DNA from: Tipula vernalis
Lineage: Eukaryota; Arthropoda; Insecta; Diptera; Tipulidae
Length of the DNA: 64,000 nucleotides
Assembly (NCBI GenBank): GCA_958295665.1
Contig: OY282558.1
Span: 314,932,092 to 314,996,091, forward strand
Reading direction: 5' to 3'
This document shows positions 11,212 through 22,559 of the stretch, piece by piece. The position numbers were made by a program, and so were the translations under genes. Numbering within the stretch: the first letter of the stretch is position 1; each line of letters begins with the position of its first letter. The notes beneath the pieces are model-generated. The model was given only the letters and a program-made list of their open reading frames with translations, was not told the DNA's origin and made no database searches.

Positions 11212-11580
11212 ATCTTCAAAATTGTTTTAAAAATTAGGGTTACAAAATTGCTTATAAAACTCAAAATCCATTGGAACAGAAAATAAAGCCTGATAATGAC
11301 TCAATTTTGAATACAGGAGTTTATAAATTAAAATATTCAGATTGCCCTTCATTTTATATAGGGCAAACAGGAAGATCATTTAGACAACGGTTTAAGGAAC
11401 ATGCAAGGGATATTGGCAAATTTAGGACAGAATCAAATTTCGCTCAACATATAAATGATGCATAACACAATTACCAAGCCATGAACATAAATTTGGAAGT
11501 TTTACATCGTATGAAAGAAAGGCGACTTATTGGATCGTATGGAAGAACTATTAATTTACAAAAATAGAAACAACACGTTC
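11212..11580 (+). pseudogene. Penelope-like element, GIY-YIG end
   Basis: The open frame 11271-11465 reads G-V-Y-K-L-K-Y-S-D-C, then F-Y-I-G-Q-T-G-R-S-F and R-F-K-E-H, a GIY-YIG nuclease N-terminal half. Upstream in-frame sequence (GYKIAYKT) matches the end of the RT in the 7.0-7.5 kb copy. Downstream, residues equivalent to the minus-strand copy (MKER...LLDRMEEL, IYKNRNN) continue to about 11570 across frame changes. It is a decayed 3' end of a Penelope-like element, related to but distinct from the 6.7-7.5 kb copy. Confidence 0.75.
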
Positions 11581-11639
11581 AAGTTGATATATATTATATA
11601 TATTATACTATTTAATTTATCGTTCGATGTCGCTAACAT

Positions 11640-12030
11640 GTACTCAAATATATCCATAATAGAAGCATTGCGGATATTATAAGGAAAATATTAATCGATC
11701 GAGATATAAAAACACACGTTATAGGTGAATTAATCCAGCTATTAGAAGAAATCACAAATCAAAATTATTTTTAACACGAAAATAGAATATACCATACAAA
11801 CAAACCAATGGTCTTCTGATGGGCAGTCCACTATCTGGCACATTTATTTAACTTAATTCTAGAATAAATTTATTATGAACATAAATAAGTTCTACAAAGA
11901 TATCGTTTACTTATCTTTTACAGACAATTAAATCAATTTTTAAATTACTTAATCCATTTACACCAAAATATTAAGTTTTAACTAGAAATTGAAAATAATA
12001 AAAATATAAATTTCTTGGGGTTAAATATAA
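11640..12030 (+). pseudogene. Penelope-like element, RT core fragment
   Basis: Translation in shifting frames gives an RT core with the Penelope look: L-I-Q-L-L-E-E, Q-N-Y-F, then I-Y-x-x-N-x-x-M-V-F-x-M-G-S-P-L-S-G near 11820, and F-L-G-L-N near 12015. It is directly downstream of a GIY-YIG end. The usual element order is RT then GIY-YIG, so either two copies lie head to tail, which Penelope elements often do, or these are two insertions. Heavily decayed. Confidence 0.5.
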
Positions 12031-12490
12031 TTCAATGAAGATCAATGAAGCAAAGACTAAATACATGGTCACCGCGAGAAGGCAGTCGCTTGGAGACTAC
12101 ATTATAAACACAATACGAAACGAGTTCAAATACCTAGGATACCTGAGCAAAACTCCTCTTCTATTAGCATTTCATCGAGGCTCTACTCAGCATTTTAAGC
12201 AAATATCAAAATATTGAAGTCTCTTATATCGCGCAAAATAAAACTGGACATGTACAAAGCGCTGAAAGACCAGTTATCACTTTTAGTTACGATTCCTAGA
12301 CGCTGAAAGTACAAAACATCCAGAAAATTGCTGTTTCTGAGCGAAAGATCATAAAAATAATTCTCAGTCCCATTGAAGAGGGGACCACGTACATTATGCA
12401 AATGAATCACTATAGATCATAAATAATCTTGATGAAGTCGACATCATCGGATCAATAAAATCGTTAAGACTAAGTCATCGTTAAATTGCA
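12031..12490 (+). pseudogene. non-LTR retrotransposon RT C-terminus
   Basis: The frame 12035-12217 begins K-I-N-E-A-K-T-K-Y-M and reaches E-F-K-Y-L-G, the end of a non-LTR RT domain. After frame changes, downstream text reads SLISRKIKLDMYKAL, then E-R-K-I-I-K-I-I-L-S-P, then D-I-I-G-S-I-K-S-L-R-L near 12460. The order fits the post-RT region of elements often annotated as craniofacial-development-protein-2-like. The clade (RTE/CR1-type) is uncertain. A sharp change from Penelope RT to this sequence near 12030 marks an insertion boundary. Confidence 0.6.
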
Positions 12491-12955
12491 AAGTAAATGG
12501 ATTTAAGCGACCCCAATCTCATTAAGCTGCTCTTCTCACTGCTTTTTAAATAAATTGCCTGTATTTTGATGACATAATAAAATCAATTATAATTCTAATG
12601 TTGTTCATTTGCAGCACGTGCAGGAAGGCTACTCAGCAGACAAATTAAAATTTTAAGATTTTTTTTGTTTGTTTCATTTTCAATTATAATTGAAGGTATT
12701 TCCGGAATAAGCCCTTAGTAACTTGAGAGTAATTTTAATTTGTATTAAATTTGTTACAAAATTATTCAACTTCTCCTGTATAACAAAAAAGAAAGAATTT
12801 ACAAAAAAGAAAGAAGACGAGTAGAACTAGAAACAAATTGCATTCAACAATATGCGGAGAAAAAAATAAGCCTAAGAGTGCTGTGTGCGCTTGGTAAATA
12901 TACATATTCTAGCTTTTTTAAATATCTGCTTAGGCAGCAATTACTTTTTTACTAC
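12491..12955. other. no gene seen
   Basis: AT-rich sequence without a recognisable frame; A-rich stretch with GAAAGAA words near 12785-12830. Confidence 0.5.
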
Positions 12956-12965
12956 AGTTTCAAAA

Positions 12966-13698
12966 GATGGTTTAGCGTTTATTGTAGGGGAGGCCAAAGT
13001 TGAAAAGATTAATCTACCAGCTCCGTAACCTTCCAGTAGGGTGCGCATCACGTGAGCAGTTCTGGTCATGTATTGGGCAGCTGCCCGATGGGTACAATTG
13101 TGTAAGGAGTAACCTATTTACAATTCGCAAGTGTACGTGCTGCCTCCTCTTGGCAACCACTGGTAACTAAGGCCATTTGGCACATCTTTAGTTATTTGGC
13201 ACAGACTAAAGTACGGCGCTAAAGGAGAAAACCTTGACAAAAACCCTAATCTAATGTGGACCAGCATATGCCAATGGATGAATGGCTGATAGGTTATTCA
13301 GTACAAAGTTTGCGGACTCTTGATATCAGGCACCCTCCAGTTTTATTTAGACATCCTGTAGTAAAGTTGGGTGACCTACAACCGATTTGCAATTCCCAGC
13401 AACTCGTGAGAGTAAAATCAAACGGAAGACGGGGCAAGGGATAGGAATATATGGGAGTGGGACAGCCCTCTCGAAGTACTTGGGTTCCAATGCTACCGTC
13501 TTTCTAGCGGAACAACATGCTGTAGTAAACATCTAGGAGGGAGAGCAATAAGCCCATACAGTATGTCTCACGTACCGGCCGGCAGTATTATCAAGTTCAC
13601 GGATAATTAAGCAGGGTCCAGCACAATAGATCTTTTAGGTTGCAGTGCGAAGTGGCTTATCGCCCACATGGCCCTTCAATAATAATAATAATAATAAT
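12966..13698 (+). mobile_element. short I-like non-autonomous retroelement, copy 1
   Basis: Begins GATGG, ends in (TAA)n, and is flanked by AGTTTCAAAA (12956-12965) and AGTTTCAGAA (13699-13708), a 10-bp target-site duplication with one mismatch. A second copy at 45761-46520 aligns over the whole length. The 3' half encodes a remnant of RNase H (G-I-Y, then S-N-A-T-V-F-L-A-E). It is followed almost at once by the tail, so the RT and most of the ORF are absent. A (TAA)n tail and RNase H are typical of the I clade. This looks like a deletion derivative moved in trans rather than a random truncation, because both copies share the same structure. Confidence 0.75.
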
Positions 13699-13825
13699 AG
13701 TTTCAGAAAGAACAAGCACTCCTAGCAGAAATGAAATTATTATTCAATTCCAAATATTTGCGGCAGAAGTACATATCTCTGTTAGTTGTTTAAAGGCTAT
13801 AATTAGCCCCTAGCTCACACTTTTC

Positions 13826-15668
13826 TGCAATTCTTAAAATTTTTGAGATTCTTCTCCCATTCTAAAGATATTTAAATATCATAAAGAAATTAAACAAATT
13901 GAAACCGAAGAATTTAATGAATTTAAAGAATTTACAGCATTTAACAATTTTTAAAATTTCAAAATTCTCTAAAATCTTTAATATCTTTAATGCCCTTAAT
14001 TCTTTAAATTTCAATTTTTCCCCTTAAATTATTTATAATTTTAAAAATAATTTACATTCTTTAATTATTTAAATGTTTAACTATAATTCTTTTAAATTAT
14101 TTTATTTTTTAAATCCTTATTAGAATTTTTTGAATTCTATAAATTATTTTGAAATATTTCAAATTCTCCAAACTTTTAAAATTTTTTAGATTTTTTAATT
14201 TCTATAAATTCTACAAATCTTTAAATTTTTTTGAACTTTTAAATTCATTAAAATTTATTTTTCCATCAAAATTGTTAAATTTTTGAAATTTTAAAACTCC
14301 TCTTTAAATTTCCTAAATTCTTTAAATACTTATCTTAAAATTCTTTGAAATTTATAAGTAATTAAATTGTTTAAATTCTCGAAATTTTGTAAATCCTTTT
14401 TTTTTTTTTTTTTGTAATAATTTTATTTATGATAACAATAAAAATTTTTTATACAGTTCCTAGTCATTTTTGGCTAACAGCGTTTGACTCTGACAATATA
14501 ATAATAAAGCACTCATATGTGTTCTTTACATAAAGTGTTGTTTTGGTTGATGTTGCATTGTGCGGACTATTCAGGCAACTCAAAAGGTTTTAGTCTTTTG
14601 AGTCTTCTATTATACCCTCTTGATGAAGTAGTCTTGCAGCTTCGATGTTAGGGTGATGATGGAGCCTCTCCTGGTGTTTTTGAGCACATTTCTTTATTTC
14701 ACTAGCGACTGTGTCTATTCCGAGATCTCTATGAAGGTCACTATTACGAGTGTACCAAGGGGCATTTACAATTCCTCTGAGGACTTTATTTTGAAATCGT
14801 TGAACTATCTGTTGATTGCTGATTTTGATGCATCCCCATAGTTGAATACCATATGTCCAGACCGGCTTGAGTACTTGTTTATAAAGCATAAGTTTATTAT
14901 GAATGGATAACTGAGAGTTTCTTCCAATTAACCAGTACATTTTTCTATATTTTAACTGAAGCTCTTCTGCTTTCTTTTTCACGTGTACGTAAATCCTTTT
15001 AAATTTAAATTTTTTTAAAATTCATTAAATTTTCGTTGCTTTAAATTCTCTAAATTTTAAACATTCTATAATTCTTTTGAATTTGTTGAGTTCTTCATAT
15101 CCTTTAAATTCATTAAATTACATATTTAATTTATTTAAGTTTTTTAATTTTCTAAATTTTTAATTTCTTTATCAGAAAATTCTTATGTTTCTTTAAATTC
15201 TTCAAATTTTATAAAATCTTATACTTTATAAAATTTTTTCTAGAAAGAAAATCTAGGAAAACATTTAAAGATAAGAATTTAATGAATTTGCAAAATTTAA
15301 AAATGTAAAGAAACATTAAAATTTAAAAGAATTTAAAAAGAAGAATTTATTAAACTTTTCAAGATTCTTTCAACGCTTTAAATTTTCTGGATTGTTTATT
15401 ATCTTTAATTTTTGTAAATTTTGTACAATATTTAAACTGATTATGGTGCATATTTTTTTAAGATTTTTTTAATTCTTTTATTTCATTAAATCTTTCCGAT
15501 TCCTTTAAAGTTTTTAAATTGCTGAAACCAACATAATTTATTTAAATTCTATTAATTTTGTAGAATCTTTAATTTCCTTAAATTGTTTATTTCATTAAAC
15601 TTTTTTAAGTTCTGTAAATTCTTTGAATTTTATAAATTTAAAAAATTTGAAATATTCTTCAAATTGTT
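13826..15668. repeat. low-complexity tract of TTTAAATTC-like words
   Basis: Over about 1.8 kb, interrupted by the Jockey fragment at 14401-14988, the sequence is built from variants of TTTAAATTCTTTAAATTT with no constant period and very few G. It looks like a degenerate short-period repeat. It ends next to the CIDE-N gene. Confidence 0.6.
14401..14988 (-). mobile_element. 5'-truncated Jockey-type element with TSD
   Basis: A perfect 12-bp duplication GTAAATCCTTTT lies at 14389-14400 and 14989-15000. The left edge is a T run, which is the poly-A tail of a minus-strand insertion. The frame from about 14982 down to 14590 is the end of a Jockey ORF2 (K-M-Y-W-L-I-G-R, then W-T-Y-G-I-Q-L-W-G, N-A-P-W-Y-T-R-N-S, DLGI). 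It closely resembles the end of the element at 23825-30146. It was dead on arrival through 5' truncation, but its surviving reading frame is open, so the insertion is not very old. Confidence 0.9.
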
Positions 15669-16184
15669 TTATTTAATAAAATTTTTTAATTTTCTATTTT
15701 TATCTTTAATTTTCGGTGCCTCAAGTTCCGATGCAGTTGTTAAATCATTTGTGGTGATCCATGTAATTATATTATTGGAGTTTTCTGAATCATTGGGAAT
15801 TTTTGCATCACATACATAGCTTACTGAATTATTGGAAGTTGACGGTGGTGGTATCCAGTTTTCTGTTTGCTCTAAAATCTGAAAAACTTCATTTTTCTGG
15901 CCAAAATGTTCTAAAACTTCCATATCCTCAACGTCGGTTCCGTCAGATTCTAGGACTTATTTAGATCCTAATAAGCCCGCAGCGTTTGCTAGAAGTGAAA
16001 TAGTGGAAGATTTAGATAAATATTATAGTAAATACGAGTAGTTCAAAATTTGATTATTGTTATTAAAAGTTAATAACTTACCTTTCTTAATAAGAGATTC
16101 TATATTTTCTGTACACAAAAAAATTTTTTTTAATAGGCGTTCTCTATCCCAAATTTTAACAACTAGTTGAGGCTGCGAAGACAT
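15669..16184 (-). pseudogene. CIDE-N-domain gene, two exons, one nonsense codon
   Basis: Exon 1 runs 16184-16082 from ATG and exon 2 runs 15988-15669. The 93-nt intron has donor GTAAGT at 16081-16076 and acceptor TTCACTTCTAG; the phase (1) is consistent on both sides. The product, about 141 residues, starts with V-V-K-I-W-D-R-E-R and carries V-L-E-S-D-G-T-D-V-E-D and I-L-E-Q-T-E-N-W. This matches the beta-grasp CIDE-N pattern of CAD/ICAD, CIDE and insect Drep proteins: (D)R at the start, then (V/L)LE-x-DGT-x-V-x-D, then (I/L)LE...W. A TAA at 15959-15957 interrupts the domain just before VLESDGT. The rest is a short polar tail with no nuclease domain. It lies about 80 bp downstream of the TNP2-like gene on the same strand. 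A good acceptor (TTTCATTTTAG at about 16198-16208) upstream of the ATG suggests a spliced 5' leader. The family call is from motif pattern only. Confidence 0.65.
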
Positions 16185-16264
16185 AATACTGTTTATCTAA
16201 AATGAAATGTAATATAGATAAATTATAATTAGTGTACCACCACAATTCAAGTCAAACGAACATA

Positions 16265-18880
16265 CTAGGGAAATGGTATCACCGACTGTAATGTGACAAA
16301 AAATGTTGATCCATTTTTAAATTGAACAAAAGGAAATGGAGAGGAAAGGTTATAAAAGGAAATTAAATTTAGTGATTCGTCCATGTCAGTAACTTCAAAG
16401 AGGCCTAGCTTGTAATTGAACACCATTTTAAAAATATTTCCCAAATAAGCTACTTCAGAAACCATTTCGTCAGTTAAAATTGATTTTATTGTTAAACAAA
16501 TAACATAACCATCTATATTATTGGTAATCGCCAGTGACTGACCAGCGAAATACTTTACGTTATTTTAAGTTAAACTATTTGTTTTATATACAAACGATTC
16601 TGGAACACGAATTGAAACGGTTGTAGGTTCTAACCGTATGAAATGTTTTTTTGAAATATCGTTACAAAATCGTTGCCCTACAAGAGTCGACTGCATCATT
16701 TGATGTCGTTCTGTAAACGTTTTTAACAAATTGATGTAGTTTCTCGATTTCGAAGCAATTTGCTTAAAGTATTGGTGTTTACTTTTAAATCGAAGAGTAG
16801 AAAATTTAATTAGAGGACCAAACAATTTTATCAATTCTGGATAATGTTGTAAATAATGATGTTTAGGTCTAAGTGCCACATTTGGAAAGAGCAATACCCT
16901 CAATTCTAGATATCTATTAATAAGACCATCTAAAATATGAACTTGGGCTAGGGTAACAATATGTGACGATACAATTTGCGATATTTCTACAAGATGCAAT
17001 ACCATTTCAAAAACATTATCATTAGTATCTTTGATCTTGTCTAGTAAAACTAAAGGTTATAATATAAGTAAATAGTAATTTTGCATGGTATGTCCAGTAA
17101 GATTTTTATTATTATGTTTAATTTCAGGGAAACTAACATTATATTTTAAACATTTTTGTATGCGGTCTAAATTAAGATTCAGGTAATCGAATGTGAACCA
17201 ATGGTTATTTACAAAATAATGAAGTGCCAAACAAATATCAAATGCTATAATACCCTCATATAAATCGTGCGCTATACACGGAGGAAGACCAGGGTTGCTT
17301 ACGTGGAAATATTGCAAAGTGTTAAAACATGAATTTTGCTTAATTCCATGAGCAGACTCCTGACATTTCAATAACTTAACATCATTGGTGTAAGAAACTT
17401 TAGATCTTAACTCCCTTCTTATGCGAAAATTTGCTTTAAAATCTTTCAAACTTAAATGGCAAAATCTACAAAAATATTCTGAGGAACTAAAATTTTCTAA
17501 AAATCCTCCTATTTGGTGAGCTCCTAAATTATCTGCACAAAATGCAATGATTGAACCTTTTGTATTTCCAATCTCTTCATCAAACATAATTCCGTCCGAT
17601 TCTAGCTTTTTTAAATCTAATAATAACTTTTCACAAATTTTAGTCAATCCAAATGTTTTCACGTGGGATTCTGTACACAGTAAAGCTAGCATGATATTAC
17701 TAATTTTTGATCTATTATGAGTATGCAAATTTCCAACAATGAAATAAATCGCTAGCACCTTGTGTTTAGATTTAGCTGATCCTAATGGGTTGCAAACCTC
17801 GAAGGCATCTGCATAAAATATAAGCTCGATCCGTTTTTGTTTATAAAAAAAGTTACTGCTTTTATATAAAAACCCATCAGTATAATCACAAAATTTTGAA
17901 AAATTAGTTTTTTGAATTGATTTGAACTGTAATAAAATTTGTGGATCTGTAAATAATTGTTTTAAAGTGTCGTTTATAGGAATATAATAGTAAAAACACG
18001 ATTTGTGATAATTATTCACACCCAAGAAAATTTTGTGAGGTTTGACGTACGACTCAGATGTGAATTTTTGTTTTCGTTTATAGCTCGATAACGAAGTGTT
18101 GGGAATTAAACTAATCTGCGGATGAATTATAGAAGTTAAAAGTTCACTTTTTAGACCGCTTTGCGCATCATGCTTACTGAAAATATTTTCTACGGATTCA
18201 GTAATATTTGTTTCCAGTAAATTTGAGCAATGTGCTAAATTATCCGCGATTATTGTTATTATTCGCTCGGGTATATTATGATCACTCTTTAATCTAATTA
18301 GCAAATTTTCTGTTACATTTCTAATATCAACCATTTTGGATGGCCGGTCTTGGCATATAGCAGATGATGTTAGGATGTTTTCGGGTAAGCGTTTATTATT
18401 TTGGTTGGAACAAAAGTTTTGGGTTTGTAAAAGAAGATCATCTTGTTCTGCTTTATTATTGGACTTTTTGTTGAACAACAACTTTATTTTATGGAAACTA
18501 TTAATATGGTTTCTAAACGTTTTTTTATTTTTAAATATTTTTACACACGCGCCAATTGGACAATTAATTTTCGGCATTTGAGAAGTACGCATATGTTTTA
18601 ATAAATGTTGCAGCATTTCTTCTATTATTAAAGATTTAAATGAGCAGTTGCTTATATGACATTCTAAGCAATTAGTATTTTGTATTAATTTTTTTCTAAT
18701 TTTTCGATAGTTTCTGTGGTAGTGAGTAGAAAAACCAATAAATTTAGAGTAAACTCGATTACAATTACTAACCATGCACCGAAACACTACATTACACTCA
18801 TTTTTATGAGATCTTAGATGGGATACATATTTTTCTTCATCAGCGCATGATGTACCACAATTGTCGCAAACATACACCAT
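16265..18880 (-). pseudogene. C2H2 zinc-finger TNP2/CACTA-like transposase, two in-frame stops
   Basis: One frame of 872 codons runs from ATG at 18880 to TAG at 16265, broken only by TAA at 17059-17057 and TAA at 16567-16565. The N-terminus has four C2H2 fingers (about residues 4-135). The core has F-Y-A-D-A-F-E...NPLG, then C-A-D-N-L-G, then a Y-F-C-R-F-C knuckle, then A-H-D-L-Y-E-G-I. These give a plausible D, D, E set for an RNase H-fold DDE transposase. After the first stop come R-P-K-H-H-Y-L-Q-H-Y-P, F-G-P-L, R-F-K-S-K-H and R-H-Q, the animal counterpart of the region after TNP2 in plant CACTA proteins. The C-terminus ends in a small beta-rich segment. Many such genes are annotated only as uncharacterised insect proteins, so the CACTA link is an inference from motif order. 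Stops without frameshifts point to recent loss. Confidence 0.65.
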
Positions 18881-21800
18881 GATAGATCAAACAATCTGTA
18901 ACTTAATCAAAATTAATTTTTCATTATTGACACATCCAAGTTGAACTCTTTGTTATAAAACCATTCCCTTAACATGTCTCCCATTCAGGCCAATTTTGTT
19001 CTAGACATACATTCCAAATGTTTCTCGCTACGCCAATTTTGTTCTTGGCATACATTGTACATATAATATTTAACCACGAATACTGGCGTATTAGACATAC
19101 AGTAAAAAATGTATCTCACTACTAAAATATTATATAATTTTTTCAATATTTTGCACATAGAATTACTTTATAAAATGTATATCTACAGCAACATTTGCGT
19201 GGGTGAATTTACAATGTAAGGCCTACGTGTTAAAAAAAACACTTTAACCTCAAACAAATTTCACTTGGATGAAAAAAATCAATTAAATAGTCCACTACCA
19301 TAAGCATATCGCACATATAATATAATAGAGATACATACATACCTTTAAACTTCACCTTAATACACTTAATTAATGGTAAATATTTAATTATTTTAATTTA
19401 TATAATTTATTAATTAGAATTAATCCCAAAACTCGAAACACAGCTTCACTCTTTAAAAACGTTTTGCTGAATAACACAATCACGAATGAACATGATGTTT
19501 ATCCTGTTATATTCGTTTTGTTATAATTACAATATTCTCACAATTCTACGTGAAATGTCGCGTTTTTAATTTAATTGTCTAACAAATTTCAACTGGCGAG
19601 TAAAAATGTAAGCACATATATGTAATATTCCGGTATATTTCATCGAATTTTACATTTTGATCGAAAATTACAGAAAATCAGTAATTTTACTGAATATTTA
19701 ATGTAGAATTGTTATTTTTATGCAATATTACAGCAAAAATGCTAAATTACAAGAAAAAGTTAATAAAATTTCCATTGAAAAATCAATTTTTTTTTTACTG
19801 TGTAACTATGACTTTTTGACATTTTTTTTTTCTTTGCGCAACAAATATCTTAGTAATTTGAATCACATTTATTTTGAATGCTTATCTTATATCAAATAAG
19901 ACTTAAATTGCGTCGAAAATGCCTTGATGAACGGTATTTGCCCATGCGCATTATTTAGTTGCAGCTTTACTTCGCATAAGGTAGTAATTATACGAAATAT
20001 AATTTTGATGGATGTCTGACAGTAGAATAAGAGATGTAAGATAAAATTTCACACGCCTCGATACAAAGCATGCGTACAAATTCCTCGTCAGATTTTCAAC
20101 AGTTCACCATCTAAATATGAATTATGGTGGAATTCCGGGAAAAATTATTGTGTTGGAATAAAGAATGAAACAAATAACTATAGTATTTCATTTACCGAAT
20201 TTTTTTATTACCGCTAAACGGTAAATCAAAACTTAATTTACCGGTTAATCCTGGAAAAACCGGTTTATTTTGAAAAACTCTTTTAGATATAAGGAAATTG
20301 CAAAGTCTTTTGTTCCATAATCCGTTGTCTCGGATTTAATCTTTTGATCACTTTTTAAAATTTCTCGAGATTATTGGAAATATCATCGAAATGAGATGCA
20401 TGAAGTTCGAGATTTAATTGGTGATTCGGTGTTTCGAAACAATCAGGTTATTAGATATTTTCGATTATTCGAGTTACTATATGATTTATCCACATAAACT
20501 TTTAAAATTTTCGTGGGTTTTTTAAATTTTTTTGGCTATCCGAATTTATCCATTATTATCCACATTTTCCGATATTATTGATATTAGTTCAGAGACCTCT
20601 GAAGTTTTTCGACACACCTACTACATACATATGATTATTCGAGAATTTAAAACATTTTGTGTGGCAATGTTTTGCGCTTAGCTTTGAGTTGTGCGAACTC
20701 AATACATATAAATCTGAATCGTGATATTTAGTTAATTTTTCGTGATTCAGATATTTCTCCAATTTCCTAGGTTATTAGAAATTATTCAAGAATATCATTG
20801 TCTAGGTTATTTACATTTTAAATGGCGATGATTAACGCCTAGGATGTCCCTTGGTTTTACATACTTAGACGGATAATTCGATTATTTGAGAACTTTCTAG
20901 AATATTCAAAATACTTTGAAAATTCGACATTCTTCCTATTTTTCATATTATACTAGAAATTTGTGATGCTTTATCGATATATTTAGAAATTGTCATAGCG
21001 TGAGTCGATTGCAAGAAGTTTCATTTGGTTTGAGACCATTTAACAGATTCACATGCTGTTTCCATGCTGTAAGAAATAGATTTTTAGTTCAAGAAGCATT
21101 TTTAGGGGCCCAAGAAAAAATTTGTGGGGGAAGGGAATCCGAAATTTGTAGCTACAATTGGTCATGACGACATCCTAACACAAATCAGACGGAATAAGTT
21201 CGGGAATCGAACCATTATTAAAAGGGTAAGCGGCAAAAGTCGAAGCATTTACCACTATCTGCTTTTTGTGATAAATAAAATGCTCAATACAAGAAACTAA
21301 CGAACTGGAAAGTCTAACTCGGTTTATGTATTGTTGATCCAATCAAAGTTTGGTTCCATCAAGTGGTCCGAGACCAAATTTTGTTTTCCTTGGGCACCGC
21401 TTACTATGCAACCCTCTGTTACCTCACATATTTGTAAACACAATACTTAGATTGTTTAATTTTCTATAAGTAAAACTAATTTTAGTCATAATTTGAAGCA
21501 ACCCTTTTCACTCTTCAGTAAGTTTCCAGTGGAGCTATGAATTAAAAGTGTCAAATTAGTTTAACCATTTTTAACGTCTTCCAAAACAATTTGCTTTTAC
21601 AACATAAAATTATAAAAATATGTTTCTGCAATTAGTCATAAAAAATTGCGTTGCACATCGTTTAAAAAACTGTTTTATCGCTATAGGACAATAAACACAA
21701 GCGGCACAAACAGTATAATAAACAATTATTTAAATTGACTGTGACGAATTGACTTTTTGTCGCCAAAAAATGACTTTCTTCCCAAAACTGCGAAACAATA

Positions 21801-22559
21801 TAAAATGTGACAGTCGTAAAAAATGTTTTTCGTTTTTCTTTTTTTCTTTTATTATGATTTATAACCAACCTCATGCAATTTTTTTTTTGCCCATCTTTAC
21901 TTGCCTTTTTTTGTATGTAATATTTGCATAATTTTTATTACCCTATTTTGTGATATATTCATATATTTTTTACTAAATTTTTCTGTTATCACAGTAGGTT
22001 TGAAAAAAATAAAATAAAAACACTGTAGAACTATAAAATAAAGTAAAAAAACAAATAAACTCTCAACTACTATAATAAAGCAATAAAAATTCTTTATTTT
22101 TTTTGTTAAATATTCGTTTTAAAAAATATATAAATAAACAGAAATATTATTTCTCAAAAATGTACATTAAATAATTTTAATTATTATGTAAGCAATTGGG
22201 TTGGGTGTGTTGTTATCACAAAATAAATTTTTAAATATTTGGTTTTTCAATTAATTTAGTCGAATTTGATTAAAATAACTTAATTATTAAAATATGAATT
22301 TAATTAAACTGTAGATTTAAATAGTTCTAAAATGTTGAATCGGATTTGATCACGTGTCAAAATTATATTCAAATTTCATGTTTAAATATCATGAAAGTAC
22401 TTAAATTATTTTTTAATATTTGTACCCAAAATTATAAACGAAAGTCGTAAAATTCGGTTATACAATTTTCTTAAATGAAATTCTTTTAATTTTTTAATTT
22501 ACATAAATTGCATTTTAGCTTCTACACAGTTGTATATATTATAATAATGAAATGAACCC
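18881..22559. other. AT-rich DNA; subterminal-like short repeats at 18985-19125
   Basis: Just upstream of the transposase, GCCAATTTTGTTCT plus a (G/A)CATACATT-type word occurs twice (about 18988 and 19034). A third GACATACAG follows, with TCTC(G/A)CTAC words between. The remaining 3.4 kb holds only short frames without motifs, and no gene was recognised. Confidence 0.4.

Noticed and set aside
13681..13700. (AAT)n microsatellite, and the same at 46503-46520
   Set aside because: These are the 3' tails of the I-like element, not independent repeats.
17057..17102. An intron that would remove the first TAA of the TNP2-like gene
   Set aside because: No consensus donor/acceptor in register, and family residues continue on both sides of the stop with normal spacing, so a nonsense change is simpler.
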